From Saccharomycopsis fibuligera x Saccharomycopsis cf. fibuligera (taxonomy: Eukaryota; Ascomycota; Saccharomycetes; Ascoideales; Saccharomycopsidaceae): DNA of 64,000 nt. Made by a program: the position numbers and the translations under genes. The notes below the pieces were generated by a model. That model ran no database searches. It had not been told where the DNA came from and worked only from the letters and a program-made list of their open reading frames with translations. Position 1 is the stretch's first letter. Each line of letters begins with the position of its first letter. The stretch lies in NCBI GenBank assembly GCA_001936135.1, contig CP012820.1, forward strand, positions 2,286,501 through 2,350,500, read 5' to 3'. Shown here piece by piece: positions 21,843 to 31,944 of the stretch.

Positions 21843-23519
21843 TTGAGGTTGAGGTTGGAAGAATTGCTGCTGGTGTACTTGTTGTTGAGGTTGCGAAAAT
21901 TGTGCAAATGGGTTGCCAGTCGGAAAGGCTTGTAATGGTCCTGTCGGTACTGACTGTCCCATCACAAAAGGATTGACTCCAGTCTGTTGATTCAAAAATG
22001 GATTTTGTAGAGCAAGACCTGTAGGAGCACCGGTATTAAGGGCGGTGGCTGCATACACTGTTCCAGTATTTGGATCCACAATATTGGTGGTTTGCTGTTG
22101 TGCGAGTTGTGGTACCTGTTGTTGGGTCTGTTGTGCCTGGAATAGATCGTCACCATCAAAAAGCTCAGTTACTGGCTTTGATACCTTATCGTTGACATCA
22201 GTAATTTCATCATCGTCAAGTAGATTATTGTTGCCACCGTCTTCTAGCCAACCACCATCGTCTTTCACCGGAGTAAGCACACCACTTCTTTTAGGCAAAG
22301 CTGGCTTGTTCTCTGGCTCTCTACCATGTTTATCATGACTAGCAGTACTACTATTTCTACCATTGCGTCCTGCTGCTTTCATCGCTCTTTTAGATTGTTT
22401 TTTTGTCTTTTTTATGATTTCAAATGCAGTGAAGTTATCTCCTTTAGCTAATATTAGTGCTTCAATAATATCGTCCATGTTTTTGATACCGGTTTTTTTT
22501 GCAAATCTTCCTGCTTCTTTGCGGTACACTTCTTCTTCAAAAAGACTGATTTTGCGACCAGTCAATGTTGGTAAATTTGAAGGATCAAAGTCGTTTTTGC
22601 TTTGGCTGACACTGTTTTTACGAGATGTGGACGAAACACTATTACTCTTATTTCTGGAGAACAAATTGAATCGGCTACCACCACCACTGCTAATTTTACT
22701 TTTACCAGAAGAACGGCTATTATTTTGGTAATAATCCTTCGAATCATGCTCGTTGTTGTTGCTGTAAATATCGTCATCATAAAATCCCAGATTAGTGTTT
22801 TTACTTTTTGAATATCCAACATCCTCATCATCGTTATCATCCTCAAAAAAGGCATTGCTTTTACGTCTGTTGGTTCTATGTCTGCCACCACTCGAACCAT
22901 TTCTATACCCGTAGCTATCATCATCATCAGCAGCAGTAGCGGCACCAGTGCCACCACGATGGCGACTGCCGAATGTTGGACTAGCAACTGAAGAAGGCGA
23001 CAAGTCAGTTTCTGGGTCAGGATCATTGTAGGAATATTTTTTCAAAACATATTTTTCTCTAAACCATTTATCGATTCCCGTTTTGTCATCTTCATCAAAG
23101 GGAAACGGAACTTTGCGCGGGTTCCATTTTTGATTTGCTTTCTTGTTTCCAATGCGGCGCAAACGTTCGATTTGCTCTTCGTTCCACTTGTCCATGGTGA
23201 GTGACTTGACCTTGGATATATGGGTGCCGAGTTTGCGATGGTAGGAAACGCAGCGGCCACATAAGAAGATTCCGAGGTTCCAACTTGCCCACGCTGTTTC
23301 GATAAGTTAGTGAATCGTTTTCTGTTATTTGACTTTAATACTAATTGATATTGAAAGTGGGCTTGAATTGGCACCCTGGATATTATCATCGTGAATTATT
23401 CACGTAGTGTACATACTAGGAAACGGAGCTTTGCATTCAGCACACTCGTTTTTGTTGTCGCGAGCGTTGATGAGGATCTTAAGCTCCTCTTGGGTTCTGA
23501 GCTGCTGGCGCTTAGACAT
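21465..23519 (-). CDS. GTS1: Gts1-type Arf-GAP with UBA-like domain, two exons
   Basis: Exon 1 is 23417-23519 and exon 2 is 21465-23293, joined across a 123-bp intron to give 643 residues. The join completes the Arf-GAP zinc finger CX2CX16CX2C: C26/C29 come from exon 1 (CAECKAPFP) and C46/C49 from exon 2 (CGRC), followed by the arginine-finger motif YHRKLG (R54). Then come KSLTMDKWNEEQIE, WNPRKVPFPF and a UBA-like segment (EEEVYRKEAGRFAKKTGIKNM). The C-terminal third is Gln-rich with QQP and NPF motifs (NPFL, NPFV, NPFA) of the kind that bind EH-domain endocytic proteins. Gts1 and relatives act on Arf GTPases in membrane traffic and endocytosis. Without exon 1 the first ATG (23195) would give a protein lacking the zinc finger. 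Confidence 0.88.
23294..23416 (-). other. Intron of GTS1
   Basis: Read on minus, the donor is GTATGT (23411-23416), the branch site is CACTAAC (23306-23312) and the acceptor is CAG ending at 23294. The intron is 123 bp. The donor is canonical, and splicing joins ...PFP-T-WASWNLG in frame. Confidence 0.88.
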
Positions 23520-23863
23520 TGAGGGGGTTTTTTGTGTTATGAGTCTTAGATACTTTGTAGTAGCTTAATACCCAGTCTATCCGATGAAGGCTGTCTGAAG
23601 CTGTGGCTATAGTGCAGTGTCGACATCTTGAGTATCGGTGATACTCGTAAGAGACAGCTAAAGCTCGTAGGATATGATCATGTGACTAATCAAGTGACGC
23701 TTTAAGTGCACCACAAGCCTACTAATAGGACTACAAAAAGAGTAGCGTCCTCGACTCAACATTACATACAGTATCGCAGTATATGCTCGGCGCTTAATAT
23801 ATATTTTCTCTTCTGTTCTCTTCTGAAGCACATCTACAGTATTGACATCAACCAGTTGCCATC
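23520..23863. promoter_or_regulatory. GTS1/MND1 divergent promoter
   Basis: About 344 bp. It contains a perfect 7-bp inverted repeat with 3-bp loop, GAGTATC-GGT-GATACTC (23630-23646). I looked for a clear Ndt80-type (CRCAAA) or URS1-type (GCCGCC) meiotic element and did not see one. Confidence 0.5.
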
Positions 23864-23866
23864 ATG

Positions 23867-23934
23867 GTATTCCGCCACCTCTTTTACTAAGACGCCAATT
23901 GTAGCCAATACTAACCATTACTGAAATGCCTCAG
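23867..23934 (+). other. Putative 5' intron of MND1
   Basis: Directly after an ATG at 23864 lies GTATTC (an off-consensus donor), then a perfect TACTAAC branch site (23909-23915), then CAG (23932-23934): a 68-bp intron. Splicing gives M-PPKKKTNSL in the frame of the main coding region. Unspliced RNA would translate ATG-23864 for only 8 codons before a stop. MND1 of S. cerevisiae also has a 5'-proximal intron. Confidence 0.5.
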
Positions 23935-24570
23935 CCTCCGAAGAAGAAAACAAACAGTCTCGACGATAAAAAAACGAAGCTTCTTAACTTCTTCATGGAA
24001 GACTTTGCCTTCTACAGCATCAAGGAGATTGAGTCCATTGCCAGCAAAAAGACAGGCATCAGCTCGATGCAAATCAAAGATGTTTTGCAGTTGCTTATTG
24101 ACGATGACTTGATCAAATACGATAAGTGTGGCTCCATGAACTTGTACTGGTGCTTCCAATACGAATTGACAAAGGGGTTGCTTGATAGCTATTCAAAATA
24201 CAGTCTGTTAACGGATACTGCCGCCAGCGAGAAGCAGAAAATTTTGAACGATATCGGCCAAGCAAAGGCTAGCAGAACAGATCAGGTAGAAGGTTTGTCG
24301 CCCGTGCAAACAAGAAAGCAGCTTCTTGAAGACATAGCTGCTCTCAACAACACCAAGCAGCAGCTTGCCGCGGTGATATCGTCACTTAAGCAAAACGACC
24401 CAGCACGTCTTGAGGAAATGAACTGTGAGTTGCAGCGCTACAAAGAGCAAGCCGAACTCTATGCTGACAACGTTGAGGCATTGGTGGGTTATTTGGCCAG
24501 GCAGCATGGACTTGCGAGTGGACAGTTGAAGCAGGAGCTCGGGATTCCGGAATATTACGAAGATTTGTAG
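23926..24570 (+). CDS. MND1: Mnd1, meiotic recombination factor (partner of Hop2)
   Basis: 214 residues from the ATG at 23926; an intron may instead place the start at 23864. The N-terminal winged-helix region (about 15-75) reads LLNFFMEDFAFYSIKEIESIASKK-type, matching the Mnd1 family. A coiled-coil with leucine heptads follows (about 85-185), and the C-terminus is the conserved LGIPEYYEDL (family: FGIPEDF). Hop2-Mnd1 binds DNA and stimulates Dmc1/Rad51 strand invasion between homologues in meiosis. Only one CTG codon occurs among about twenty leucines. Presence of an intact MND1 implies selection for meiosis or parasexual recombination at some time, though some asexual yeasts also keep it. 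Confidence 0.88.
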   Translation: MPQPPKKKTNSLDDKKTKLLNFFMEDFAFYSIKEIESIASKKTGISSMQIKDVLQLLIDDDLIKYDKCGSMNLYWCFQYELTKGLLDSYSKYSLLTDTAASEKQKILNDIGQAKASRTDQVEGLSPVQTRKQLLEDIAALNNTKQQLAAVISSLKQNDPARLEEMNCELQRYKEQAELYADNVEALVGYLARQHGLASGQLKQELGIPEYYEDL

Positions 24571-25055
24571 TAGCTGTCTGTACAAGTAAGAATAATCGAT
24601 TTCGACGCGCTGATGGTAGCTATTACTTCAGCAATTGTGCTATCATGTTGGTAATAAAAACCACATAATAACGACGGCGCTTGAGAACATGCATTGGGGG
24701 GTTGAACGTGAGCCGACGTTGTATAATGATAGTATTGTGCGGAGTGTTTGATGTGTTTTAGCTAGTGATTGGCGCATCCGCCGCGTTGCTGGTAGAGCCG
24801 CCGCCCAGGAATCTCTTGGGGAAGCACTGGCCGTTGAGTGTTTTGCGAAACAGCTCTTTTATCCATGAGCTTTGTAGTTGTCTTGTGTTTGTTGATATAT
24901 TCATATATTCCTTTATCCAATCATTAATTTATATGGCCAACTGTTCATTTGGCGTTGTTTTGTTTCTGTCTGCTGTGTATTCGAATATATCCACACTCTA
25001 CACACTGCTATCACCTTATCGCGCATTCTTCCGCGGAGGCTAAAAATAACTCAAG
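24571..25055. promoter_or_regulatory. Promoter and leader of the Msn-type gene
   Basis: 485 bp without a gene. I see no convincing TATA box, only AT-rich stretches (for example gatatattcatatattcc near 24892). Confidence 0.5.
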
Positions 25056-28000
25056 ATGGCGAGCGACAACCGCAACTTCCACCTGTTCGCACTAGACGCC
25101 TACAGCTTCTTTCCGCTAGACACCACCAACAACACCAACAACACCAAAGATAACACGAATGACTTTCCCACTATGACAAACCCCAACTTTCAAAGCGACA
25201 ATTCCAATGCTGCCGCTTCTGCCTCTTCTTCGACAGCCGCCGCCAACAAAGACCTTCTCCTCCAGATCTACTCCGGCGTCAGTGTGCTAAACATGAATAA
25301 CCAGTCACTTGTCTCGACTACGTCGTCCCGATCGCTTACTCCAAACTCATATCAGCACACAAATAGTAGCCACGTAAATCCAAGTAATAGTAATAGCATT
25401 GGCAACAGCTTCACCCCAGAGTCTCAGGTCTCATTGTCCCCGGCATTAATGGCACCGCTTGACAGCGATAACCACAGCGCTTACGGCACTACAACCAAAG
25501 ATGACACATCAACAAAGTTCGACTATATTAGGCCCAACACCAGCGACAACACCAGCACCAGTTCCCTCGAAAATACGAGCGATTTTCAGCAATTTCCGCC
25601 TTCTTCATCTTTATCTTGCTCGAATTTGGAGTTGAATGACAACGATTTCGTCATGAATTTTTTAAACAACCCCACTGGTAATAACCATAAGTTAACAACG
25701 ACTGCTACAGCCACCAGTAATTCAACCACCAGTTCACCATTAGCCTTCAATACAACTTCCAAAATACAGCAGCCAGATACCGTCAACATGGATAGCATAG
25801 ACAGTTTTAGTGTCGCTACAGGAATTTCGCCAAATAATAGAGTTGGAATAAACAATATCAATATCAACAACATCAACTTTCACCACAGCAATGGCAATGG
25901 CGGTGCCTCACTTTCCAAATCGGACGAATTAACATTTGACATAGATTCCGAGTTTCTAGGTATTGGAACTGGACTGCCGAAGATTGAAGAAACCGACGGG
26001 CCTTTTGCAAACAACTACAACAAAGTAAGAAACAGCAGTAATCTGACCATCAACGAAATCGTGCGAGATAATAATACCCAAATGGCCACTGCCGAGGTGC
26101 CGGTGCCAAATGCATCCAAGCCAAAGCGCTTGGATTTTAACAACAGTGATGCATTGCCGATCAGGGAAGTAGATAAGACTGATTTAGTTGCTGGAACAAC
26201 GAAATTGCCAATCTCACAACAAGTACCACCAATACCACAGGTACTGGCAAATTTGGCATTTCCTACCCATATGAAAGCGAGTGTCACGAATCAGCAGCAA
26301 CAACACCAGCAACAACATACTATCAAAAACAAAAGTAACCCACTAAGGATTGCTATTGATAATTCCCAATCTCTGTTTAGACCAAGTCATACTCGAAATG
26401 GTTCGCTTTGCTCCATGATGGGCAGAGCTAGTCTCTTGTCGCCAATGAGTGCCAATGCAGCCGGTCCCAAAAATTTTTCTTCTGAGCTAACCTTGGATAT
26501 AGTTGCCACTAGAAAAGACTTTTCTAGTAATAACAATTTGAAAACCTCGGCTTTTCAAACCTCTGTGCTTGATTTCTCACAGCTGCAGGATCTGAAGAAG
26601 AAAAGCCATCATAAAGTGCAAAAATCGGGAATCTCTAAAATCAATACCAATACCAGTCATCACAAAAAATCACAAAGTTTAAACAGCCAATCATTCAGCA
26701 GCCTTACCAGCTTGTCAAATCAAGAATTGGACAAAAAGTTAGTTAATATTTCAAAAAATTCATTGCACTCATTGGCTAGCAATAATATCAGTAATGGGAA
26801 TGTCAACGACAATGTTAATGGGATTAGCCAATATCCTCCAATTACCCCAGTCACAGCTGGCAATACTCCACTCGCTACACCAACCAACAGAACAGTTCCA
26901 GTGCTACAGCCTCAACTTCGTAGTTTTCACGAAAAATCTCTTTCACAAATGTGCGGCAATAATTTTTCTCCAGTAAATGATGGTTTTCAAGGAATAAGTA
27001 TACCAAACGAATACAGTACACAAAAAGTGGATAAGCAATACAAAAAACATTTAGCCTATAATGATAGCAACAACAAAATAGGTTACAGGTTGGAAAAAGA
27101 GTCATTTTATGCTTCAATAATTGACACCAATGACGATGCTGCCACAGAAATTGAGCCAGTAAAGTCAGTAGATTCTGAAAAAAACACATCCCAAGAATCA
27201 GCGCTGCAGCCTACTATCACTATCGACAAAACAGGAACCGGGAATAGTGGCAGCAGCTTGGGCAAGTATCAAAGTTTCATTTCAACTGACAACTTGTTTG
27301 ATGATAAAGATGGTATAAAATTTGATCTTGTCTCCAGTGACGATAATGATGAGTGGAAAACCAATCCATTTGATGGCAACCATAGGCTCTCAAATAGCCC
27401 TGCAGAGATTCATAACCCCGATGGTGCAGTTCAGGAATCTGACCTTCCTGATAATATCACTATTAATCCGTCTAAACTTACTTCTCCAATATCTCGCTCA
27501 TTCAATAACATTTGTAAGCTGAAGTCTAATTCCAATAATCTTACCATTGGAGCCCTTAATAATACCGGCATCAACTTCAATCTGGGTGATGACGACTTGA
27601 ACAAAATTTTACCATTAGCTACTCCAGATGATAGGCTCTACGGTATACCCGAACTTGTACCCCAAAACCAAAGTCAAAGCGAAATTCAGCCTCAAAGTAA
27701 CTATCAGCGTAACTATAATAGTATTATTGGTAACAAAAACACTAAAATTAGTGTTTGGAAAAGTGATAAAGTCTCTGATGATGATTTCAGCAACACTAGT
27801 TCTGATGGAATAGACATGAAGTTTAGATTCGAATTATTTGACAATGATAAGTTTTATGCTTCTGATGAAGAACTACTTGATGATGAAGCTCGGGCTGTTG
27901 TATCTGAAGCTAATGATGATAAATTTGCTATTCTTGATATCGGTGACATTGATAATGATAATGATGACGATAATGAAATTGACAGTGATATACCAAATTA

Positions 28001-29195
28001 TAAAGCGCTTTTTCAGGACATCAATTACAAAATCATGAAGTCAAAAAAGTTGAAGTCTAATAATAGCACTGAAGGCGGAAATGCTAGTTTTAATACCAGT
28101 GCTGATTACAACAACGAAGTTCTCGGGGATAGCAATGGCCACCAACGCAAAAATTCGTTGACCAAGGCATCGTTCAAAGACAAGCTCACGCGTAAAAAGC
28201 ACCATACTAAGCATATATCAATCGATATTGAACCTGAAAAAAAATTGCAATCCAAAAGCTCAGGATCTTCTTTAGGTGGCTGCTCTTTGAAAGAGAAACT
28301 TAAATCGCCGACTGGAATACTCAACAAAAAAAGCAAACAAATACAACAACCGTCTCAACTGCAACAACTGCAAAACTACGCTGCTGGCGGCCTAATTGCG
28401 GATGTTTGCAATAGCAACTATTCGAGAAACAGGGCGGTATCAGTGAATTCAAGTCTTGATAACTTGAGCATGGTTAATTCTTTAAATGGTGGCTCTTCAA
28501 TTTTTTCGACTCTTACAGGAAACAGCAGCATTTGTTCAACTACCACCAACGAAACGCACCCAGATGATAGCAAAGGTAGGGGTTTTATTTTGAATCATAA
28601 AGATGATGGGGTTGCTGATAATAGCTATAATTCAAATAACAGTGGCTCAGTTCAAGCACCTCAACAGCAACTGTCGATGAATAAATACCTGAGCGTGACC
28701 ATTCAAAACGCAAGAAATGAAGGCTCTGTGAATGCTCATAAAAAGTCATCATCATTGCCGGTAAATAGGTTTATGGGAGCTACATCAAACAGTGTCTCCT
28801 CAAATTCTGCAGACCTGACCATCATTTCCCAAGCAAGGCCTCTCCATACTAATAATAGTGAGAACACTGCTACCACCAATAATGCCAATGGGAATTTTGC
28901 CAACATGAGTCAACAACAATCTATGTTTATTACTGCTGCCCATGCTCATTCACAAATTCCCTTTAAACAGCCTTCTAGACGTGGCCGCAAACCAAGCACA
29001 GACTATGATCCAACCAAAATTTTTAGCTGCTCGTTATGTCCACGAAAATTCAAGCGCCAGGAGCACTTGAAGAGACATTTTCGGTCATTGCACACTGGGG
29101 AAAAGCCATTTAATTGTCATTTGTGCGGGAAGAATTTTTCTAGAAGTGACAATTTAGGACAGCATTTGAAAACACATGGTAATGGTTTTAAGTGA
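25056..29195 (+). CDS. MSN4: Msn2/Msn4-family C2H2 stress transcription factor
   Basis: 1379 residues. The two fingers are at the extreme C-terminus: C1325/C1328/H1341/H1346 and C1354/C1357/H1370/H1374. Their helices ([15 protein letters not shown] and [14 protein letters not shown]) are those of Msn2/Msn4/Com2, which read the stress element AGGGG. Just before them is RRGRKPS, a basic stretch that could be both an NLS and a PKA site. The rest is Asn/Ser-rich, disordered and has several acidic blocks ([13 protein letters not shown] near 970) suited to activation. It is about twice the length of S. cerevisiae Msn2. In CTG-clade yeasts MSN4 and MNL1 both carry such fingers, so the symbol marks the family and not proven orthology. 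The start at 25056 is the first ATG after several stops. Confidence 0.8.
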   Translation: MASDNRNFHLFALDAYSFFPLDTTNNTNNTKDNTNDFPTMTNPNFQSDNSNAAASASSSTAAANKDLLLQIYSGVSVLNMNNQSLVSTTSSRSLTPNSYQHTNSSHVNPSNSNSIGNSFTPESQVSLSPALMAPLDSDNHSAYGTTTKDDTSTKFDYIRPNTSDNTSTSSLENTSDFQQFPPSSSLSCSNLELNDNDFVMNFLNNPTGNNHKLTTTATATSNSTTSSPLAFNTTSKIQQPDTVNMDSIDSFSVATGISPNNRVGINNININNINFHHSNGNGGASLSKSDELTFDIDSEFLGIGTGLPKIEETDGPFANNYNKVRNSSNLTINEIVRDNNTQMATAEVPVPNASKPKRLDFNNSDALPIREVDKTDLVAGTTKLPISQQVPPIPQVLANLAFPTHMKASVTNQQQQHQQQHTIKNKSNPLRIAIDNSQSLFRPSHTRNGSLCSMMGRASLLSPMSANAAGPKNFSSELTLDIVATRKDFSSNNNLKTSAFQTSVLDFSQLQDLKKKSHHKVQKSGISKINTNTSHHKKSQSLNSQSFSSLTSLSNQELDKKLVNISKNSLHSLASNNISNGNVNDNVNGISQYPPITPVTAGNTPLATPTNRTVPVLQPQLRSFHEKSLSQMCGNNFSPVNDGFQGISIPNEYSTQKVDKQYKKHLAYNDSNNKIGYRLEKESFYASIIDTNDDAATEIEPVKSVDSEKNTSQESALQPTITIDKTGTGNSGSSLGKYQSFISTDNLFDDKDGIKFDLVSSDDNDEWKTNPFDGNHRLSNSPAEIHNPDGAVQESDLPDNITINPSKLTSPISRSFNNICKLKSNSNNLTIGALNNTGINFNLGDDDLNKILPLATPDDRLYGIPELVPQNQSQSEIQPQSNYQRNYNSIIGNKNTKISVWKSDKVSDDDFSNTSSDGIDMKFRFELFDNDKFYASDEELLDDEARAVVSEANDDKFAILDIGDIDNDNDDDNEIDSDIPNYKALFQDINYKIMKSKKLKSNNSTEGGNASFNTSADYNNEVLGDSNGHQRKNSLTKASFKDKLTRKKHHTKHISIDIEPEKKLQSKSSGSSLGGCSLKEKLKSPTGILNKKSKQIQQPSQLQQLQNYAAGGLIADVCNSNYSRNRAVSVNSSLDNLSMVNSLNGGSSIFSTLTGNSSICSTTTNETHPDDSKGRGFILNHKDDGVADNSYNSNNSGSVQAPQQQLSMNKYLSVTIQNARNEGSVNAHKKSSSLPVNRFMGATSNSVSSNSADLTIISQARPLHTNNSENTATTNNANGNFANMSQQQSMFITAAHAHSQIPFKQPSRRGRKPSTDYDPTKIFSCSLCPRKFKRQEHLKRHFRSLHTGEKPFNCHLCGKNFSRSDNLGQHLKTHGNGFK

Positions 29196-29907
29196 CGAAC
29201 GAACATGCCTCTATTTGTGTTTATGCTTTTGTCTTGGTTTATCTTCGGCTGTGTACTGTTTGATTGTTAAATTTTATGTCTTACAACTTAATCAAATTAA
29301 AATTTTCTTTAAATGTTTACTTCTTACTTATTGTTTTTATTACTATAATTTTTGTTGCTGTCCATTGATTAATTTTTTGCTTTTTCTCTGATCTTTTTCT
29401 TTGTTTTATTTGCCCAAAAATATGTGTTTTTCAACATTCAGTTTACACCTTTTTTCAAAATATGCTGCCAAAATTTTGTTACATCTTGTTTAATTAATAT
29501 ACTAATAATATTTGAAGCCTCGAGCTCACGTGATTTGTGGTGTATCAACGCAATGCGCTTATTTGCCCACCGTAGTGCTTGACGGTTTCGCAAAAAAGCT
29601 TTGAACTTTTTTGGAATCTTTGTCGAAAAAAAAAGGCAAAACTTACCAAATAAGTAGCAAGTGGTAAGAGCATAATCAAAAAAGTTTTAAGTCAGAGGTA
29701 GAGCCTTATGTGAGAAATCTTGTTGATGAGGTAGTAGAAGATAGCATTGAAAGTTTAATGTCATGAATTGCTATACATGCTATAGTGTGTTAGTGATCTA
29801 CTTGTTTTGCAACATCTATTCTTTTCGTTTACGGACATTAATATCCGATAACCACATCCTATCGCATTGCCAAATAGTCGTGACATTGTTGTTTCTATGG
29901 TTCCGAA

Positions 29908-29938
29908 CAAGTAACTACTCAATTTAATTAGTTACTTG
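29908..29938. repeat. Perfect inverted repeat CAAGTAACTA-N11-TAGTTACTTG
   Basis: Ten-bp perfect arms and an A/T-rich 11-bp loop. It is not followed by a T-run. Confidence 0.75.
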
Positions 29939-30207
29939 CTTTCGCTGATTTTGCTGAATACAGAATCTATTTTTGGAACTCGATTGGCACATATGCACGC
30001 ATGAGAATAAAAACCTTATTTGAATGAGAAAATAGACTGCATTTTGCGGAAAATTGTGACTTCTATTTTAGGAGCTAGCTGAACGAAGAATCGATCGGGA
30101 ATTTTTTCGCTACTCTTTGGTAACTGTGGTTCATATCTTTTTGAAATAGAACTAAATTGATACTAGAGCAAAATTCAAAATTTTGCCTAGCAATCTCTAC
30201 CAAAATA

Positions 30208-30227
30208 GTAATACTTTTGAGTATTAC
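30208..30227. repeat. Inverted repeat GTAATAC-N6-GTATTAC
   Basis: Seven-bp perfect arms, 240 bp beyond the CRH stop. Confidence 0.65.
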
Positions 30228-30467
30228 AATCAACTTTCAATAAGAATGTTATTATATTAAATGCAATAGGAAAAAAAACCAACCGAAACAGAAAAATACA
30301 AAAAACTAAAATGCTAGTCTAGAAAACATAAAACCTGGACAAAAATGTAGAAGGCGGAAAATAAGACATGAAAAACAATATCTAAAACATTAGAATTAGA
30401 GAAAATAAATGGCATCTTTGACTAATCAATAATCAAGGATTGTTCGTAATTCTTTTGTTCTACTGAA

Positions 30468-31784
30468 TTAGAGCAAAAAAACGCTGGAAACAGCCAAGAA
30501 TGAAGCGTAAGCCATAGCCATAATGCCTCTGTTATTTTGTGAATGAGCAACACCATTAGTGGAAAGCTGAACAGATGCAGGGGTACTGGAGGAATCAGAC
30601 GATGAGATAATGGCAGTTGCGTCAGAGCTTTCGGAAGTAACAGAGCTGGCTAAAGTAGAAGCAGCGGCACTGCTGGATTCCTTTTTGGCTTCAGAGCTGA
30701 CTTCAGAGCTAGTGGAACTAGCAGCCTTCGTAGAAGCTTTGGTGGAAGAGACTTCAACGGAGGACGAAACAGCATCTGAAGATGCAACAGAGGAAGACGA
30801 TGGAGCAAGAGTAGATGTCACAGCGCTAGAAGATTCAATGGATGAACTAGAAGCAACAGAAGTGGCACTAGCGGAAGAAGAAGAAACAGAAGAGCTTGCA
30901 GAGGAAGAAGCAGAAGAGGAAGCAGAAGAGGTGCTGGAAGAACTAGCAGCAGATGAGGAGGACGAGGATGAATCCTTTTCAGCGGAACCACCATTCAAAT
31001 TACCTAAGATCTTACCAGTATCAGATTTGATAGATTTCCAGCTACCAGTGGAGTCACTGTATTCATAGTTGTCACCAGTAGAGTAGTCGGTAACCACCAA
31101 TTGTTTGAAGTAAGCGCTGAATGGAGCCTTTGAATAGTCAGTTACACCACCGGCCCATGCTATGGTACCTGGAGCATTGGATGGATCACCAGCTGCCCAA
31201 AGACCAATGTAAACAGCCATTGGAGCTTGTGGATAGCCAGATGGAGAGTCAGAGTTCAAAGTTCTAACCAAGTTACCATCCACGTACCATTTAGTAGAAT
31301 CTTGGGTCCAGTCGACAGTGTAATTGTGGAAACTTGTGGTTGGACTGTTGACCGGATGCAATCCACCTCTGTCGTAAGTGGTGGTGTCACCTTTAGAGAA
31401 AAAATTGGATTGAACTTGAGTGTCATCACCACCTAACCATTCAATGTCAATTTCGTCCTTGTCATCAGACTGCAAGTAGAGGGTAGTAGCAACACCAACA
31501 CCTGGAGCAGCTTTGACAATAGCCTCGGTTCTACCAAATTGGATATAAAATTTAGACTTTATGGATGGGTTGTCGAATCTTTTGGCTAAAGTCAACTCTA
31601 AGCCATCATCGGTACCATATTTGACATTGTCACCATAATGGTAGGTTTCAAAGTAGTCTGATTTAGAACTGAAATCCAAATTTATGGATTTTCCCAAAGC
31701 CTTGTTTTTGGTGCCGGCGGAAACAGAGGAGGCGGTTGTTAAACCGGCAGACAAAATGAGGGAAAGTAAGTATTGTGGGAGCAT
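30468..31784 (-). CDS. Crh-family GH16 chitin-glucan transglycosylase, GPI-anchored
   Basis: 438 residues. Signal peptide about 1-23. GH16 domain about 35-245 with the catalytic motif DEIDIEW (E111, D113, E115) followed by LGGDD. Other family blocks are present: SNFFSKGDTTTYDRG, FHNYTVDWTQDSTKWYVDG, GTIAWAGG. A Ser/Ala-rich region (about 270-405) should be heavily O-mannosylated. The C-terminus, a small-residue site then a hydrophobic tail (AMAYASFLAVSSVFLL), is a GPI signal. Crh enzymes link chitin to beta-glucan in the wall. It lacks the CBM18 domain of Utr2 and, unlike Crh1, the N-terminal cysteine pair; I find no cysteine in the whole protein. Members in related yeasts are CRH11, CRH12 and UTR2; I cannot choose among them. 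Confidence 0.9.
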   Translation of the reverse strand: MLPQYLLSLILSAGLTTASSVSAGTKNKALGKSINLDFSSKSDYFETYHYGDNVKYGTDDGLELTLAKRFDNPSIKSKFYIQFGRTEAIVKAAPGVGVATTLYLQSDDKDEIDIEWLGGDDTQVQSNFFSKGDTTTYDRGGLHPVNSPTTSFHNYTVDWTQDSTKWYVDGNLVRTLNSDSPSGYPQAPMAVYIGLWAAGDPSNAPGTIAWAGGVTDYSKAPFSAYFKQLVVTDYSTGDNYEYSDSTGSWKSIKSDTGKILGNLNGGSAEKDSSSSSSSAASSSSTSSASSSASSSASSSVSSSSASATSVASSSSIESSSAVTSTLAPSSSSVASSDAVSSSVEVSSTKASTKAASSTSSEVSSEAKKESSSAAASTLASSVTSESSDATAIISSSDSSSTPASVQLSTNGVAHSQNNRGIMAMAYASFLAVSSVFLL

Positions 31785-31936
31785 TGTTGATTAAATTGAA
31801 TTGTGGTATGCTTGTTGATTTGATAAAGAAATCAAAATCCCTGTGAGTAGTAGCAAGTTTAATAATGACAGAAAACAAAGAAACAACGAACTTCCTGGAT
31901 GGAGGCTTTTACTACTGAGATGGTGGCTGGGTGGCA

Positions 31937-31944
31937 TTATATAC
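31937..31944 (-). promoter_or_regulatory. TATA element of the CRH gene
   Basis: On minus it reads GTATATAA, about 153 bp upstream of the ATG. An AGGGGG stretch (near 32020 on plus) lies further upstream and could be a stress-type element. Confidence 0.5.

Larger units (their letters stand above)
29196..30467. other. Convergent intergenic region with short inverted repeats
   Basis: 1.27 kb between the Msn-type stop and the CRH stop, long for a convergent gap. It contains a CACGTG E-box (about 29526), a 10-bp-arm inverted repeat (29908-29938) and a 7-bp-arm one (30208-30227). No open frame or tRNA is convincing. An undetected non-coding RNA is possible. Confidence 0.5.

Noticed and set aside
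23042-23389. 115-codon frame across the GTS1 intron
   Set aside because: Out of frame with the Arf-GAP; the spliced model explains the region fully.
30610-31068. Glu/Ala-rich 152-codon frame antisense to CRH
   Set aside because: It is the mirror of the Ser/Ala-rich linker of the CRH protein.
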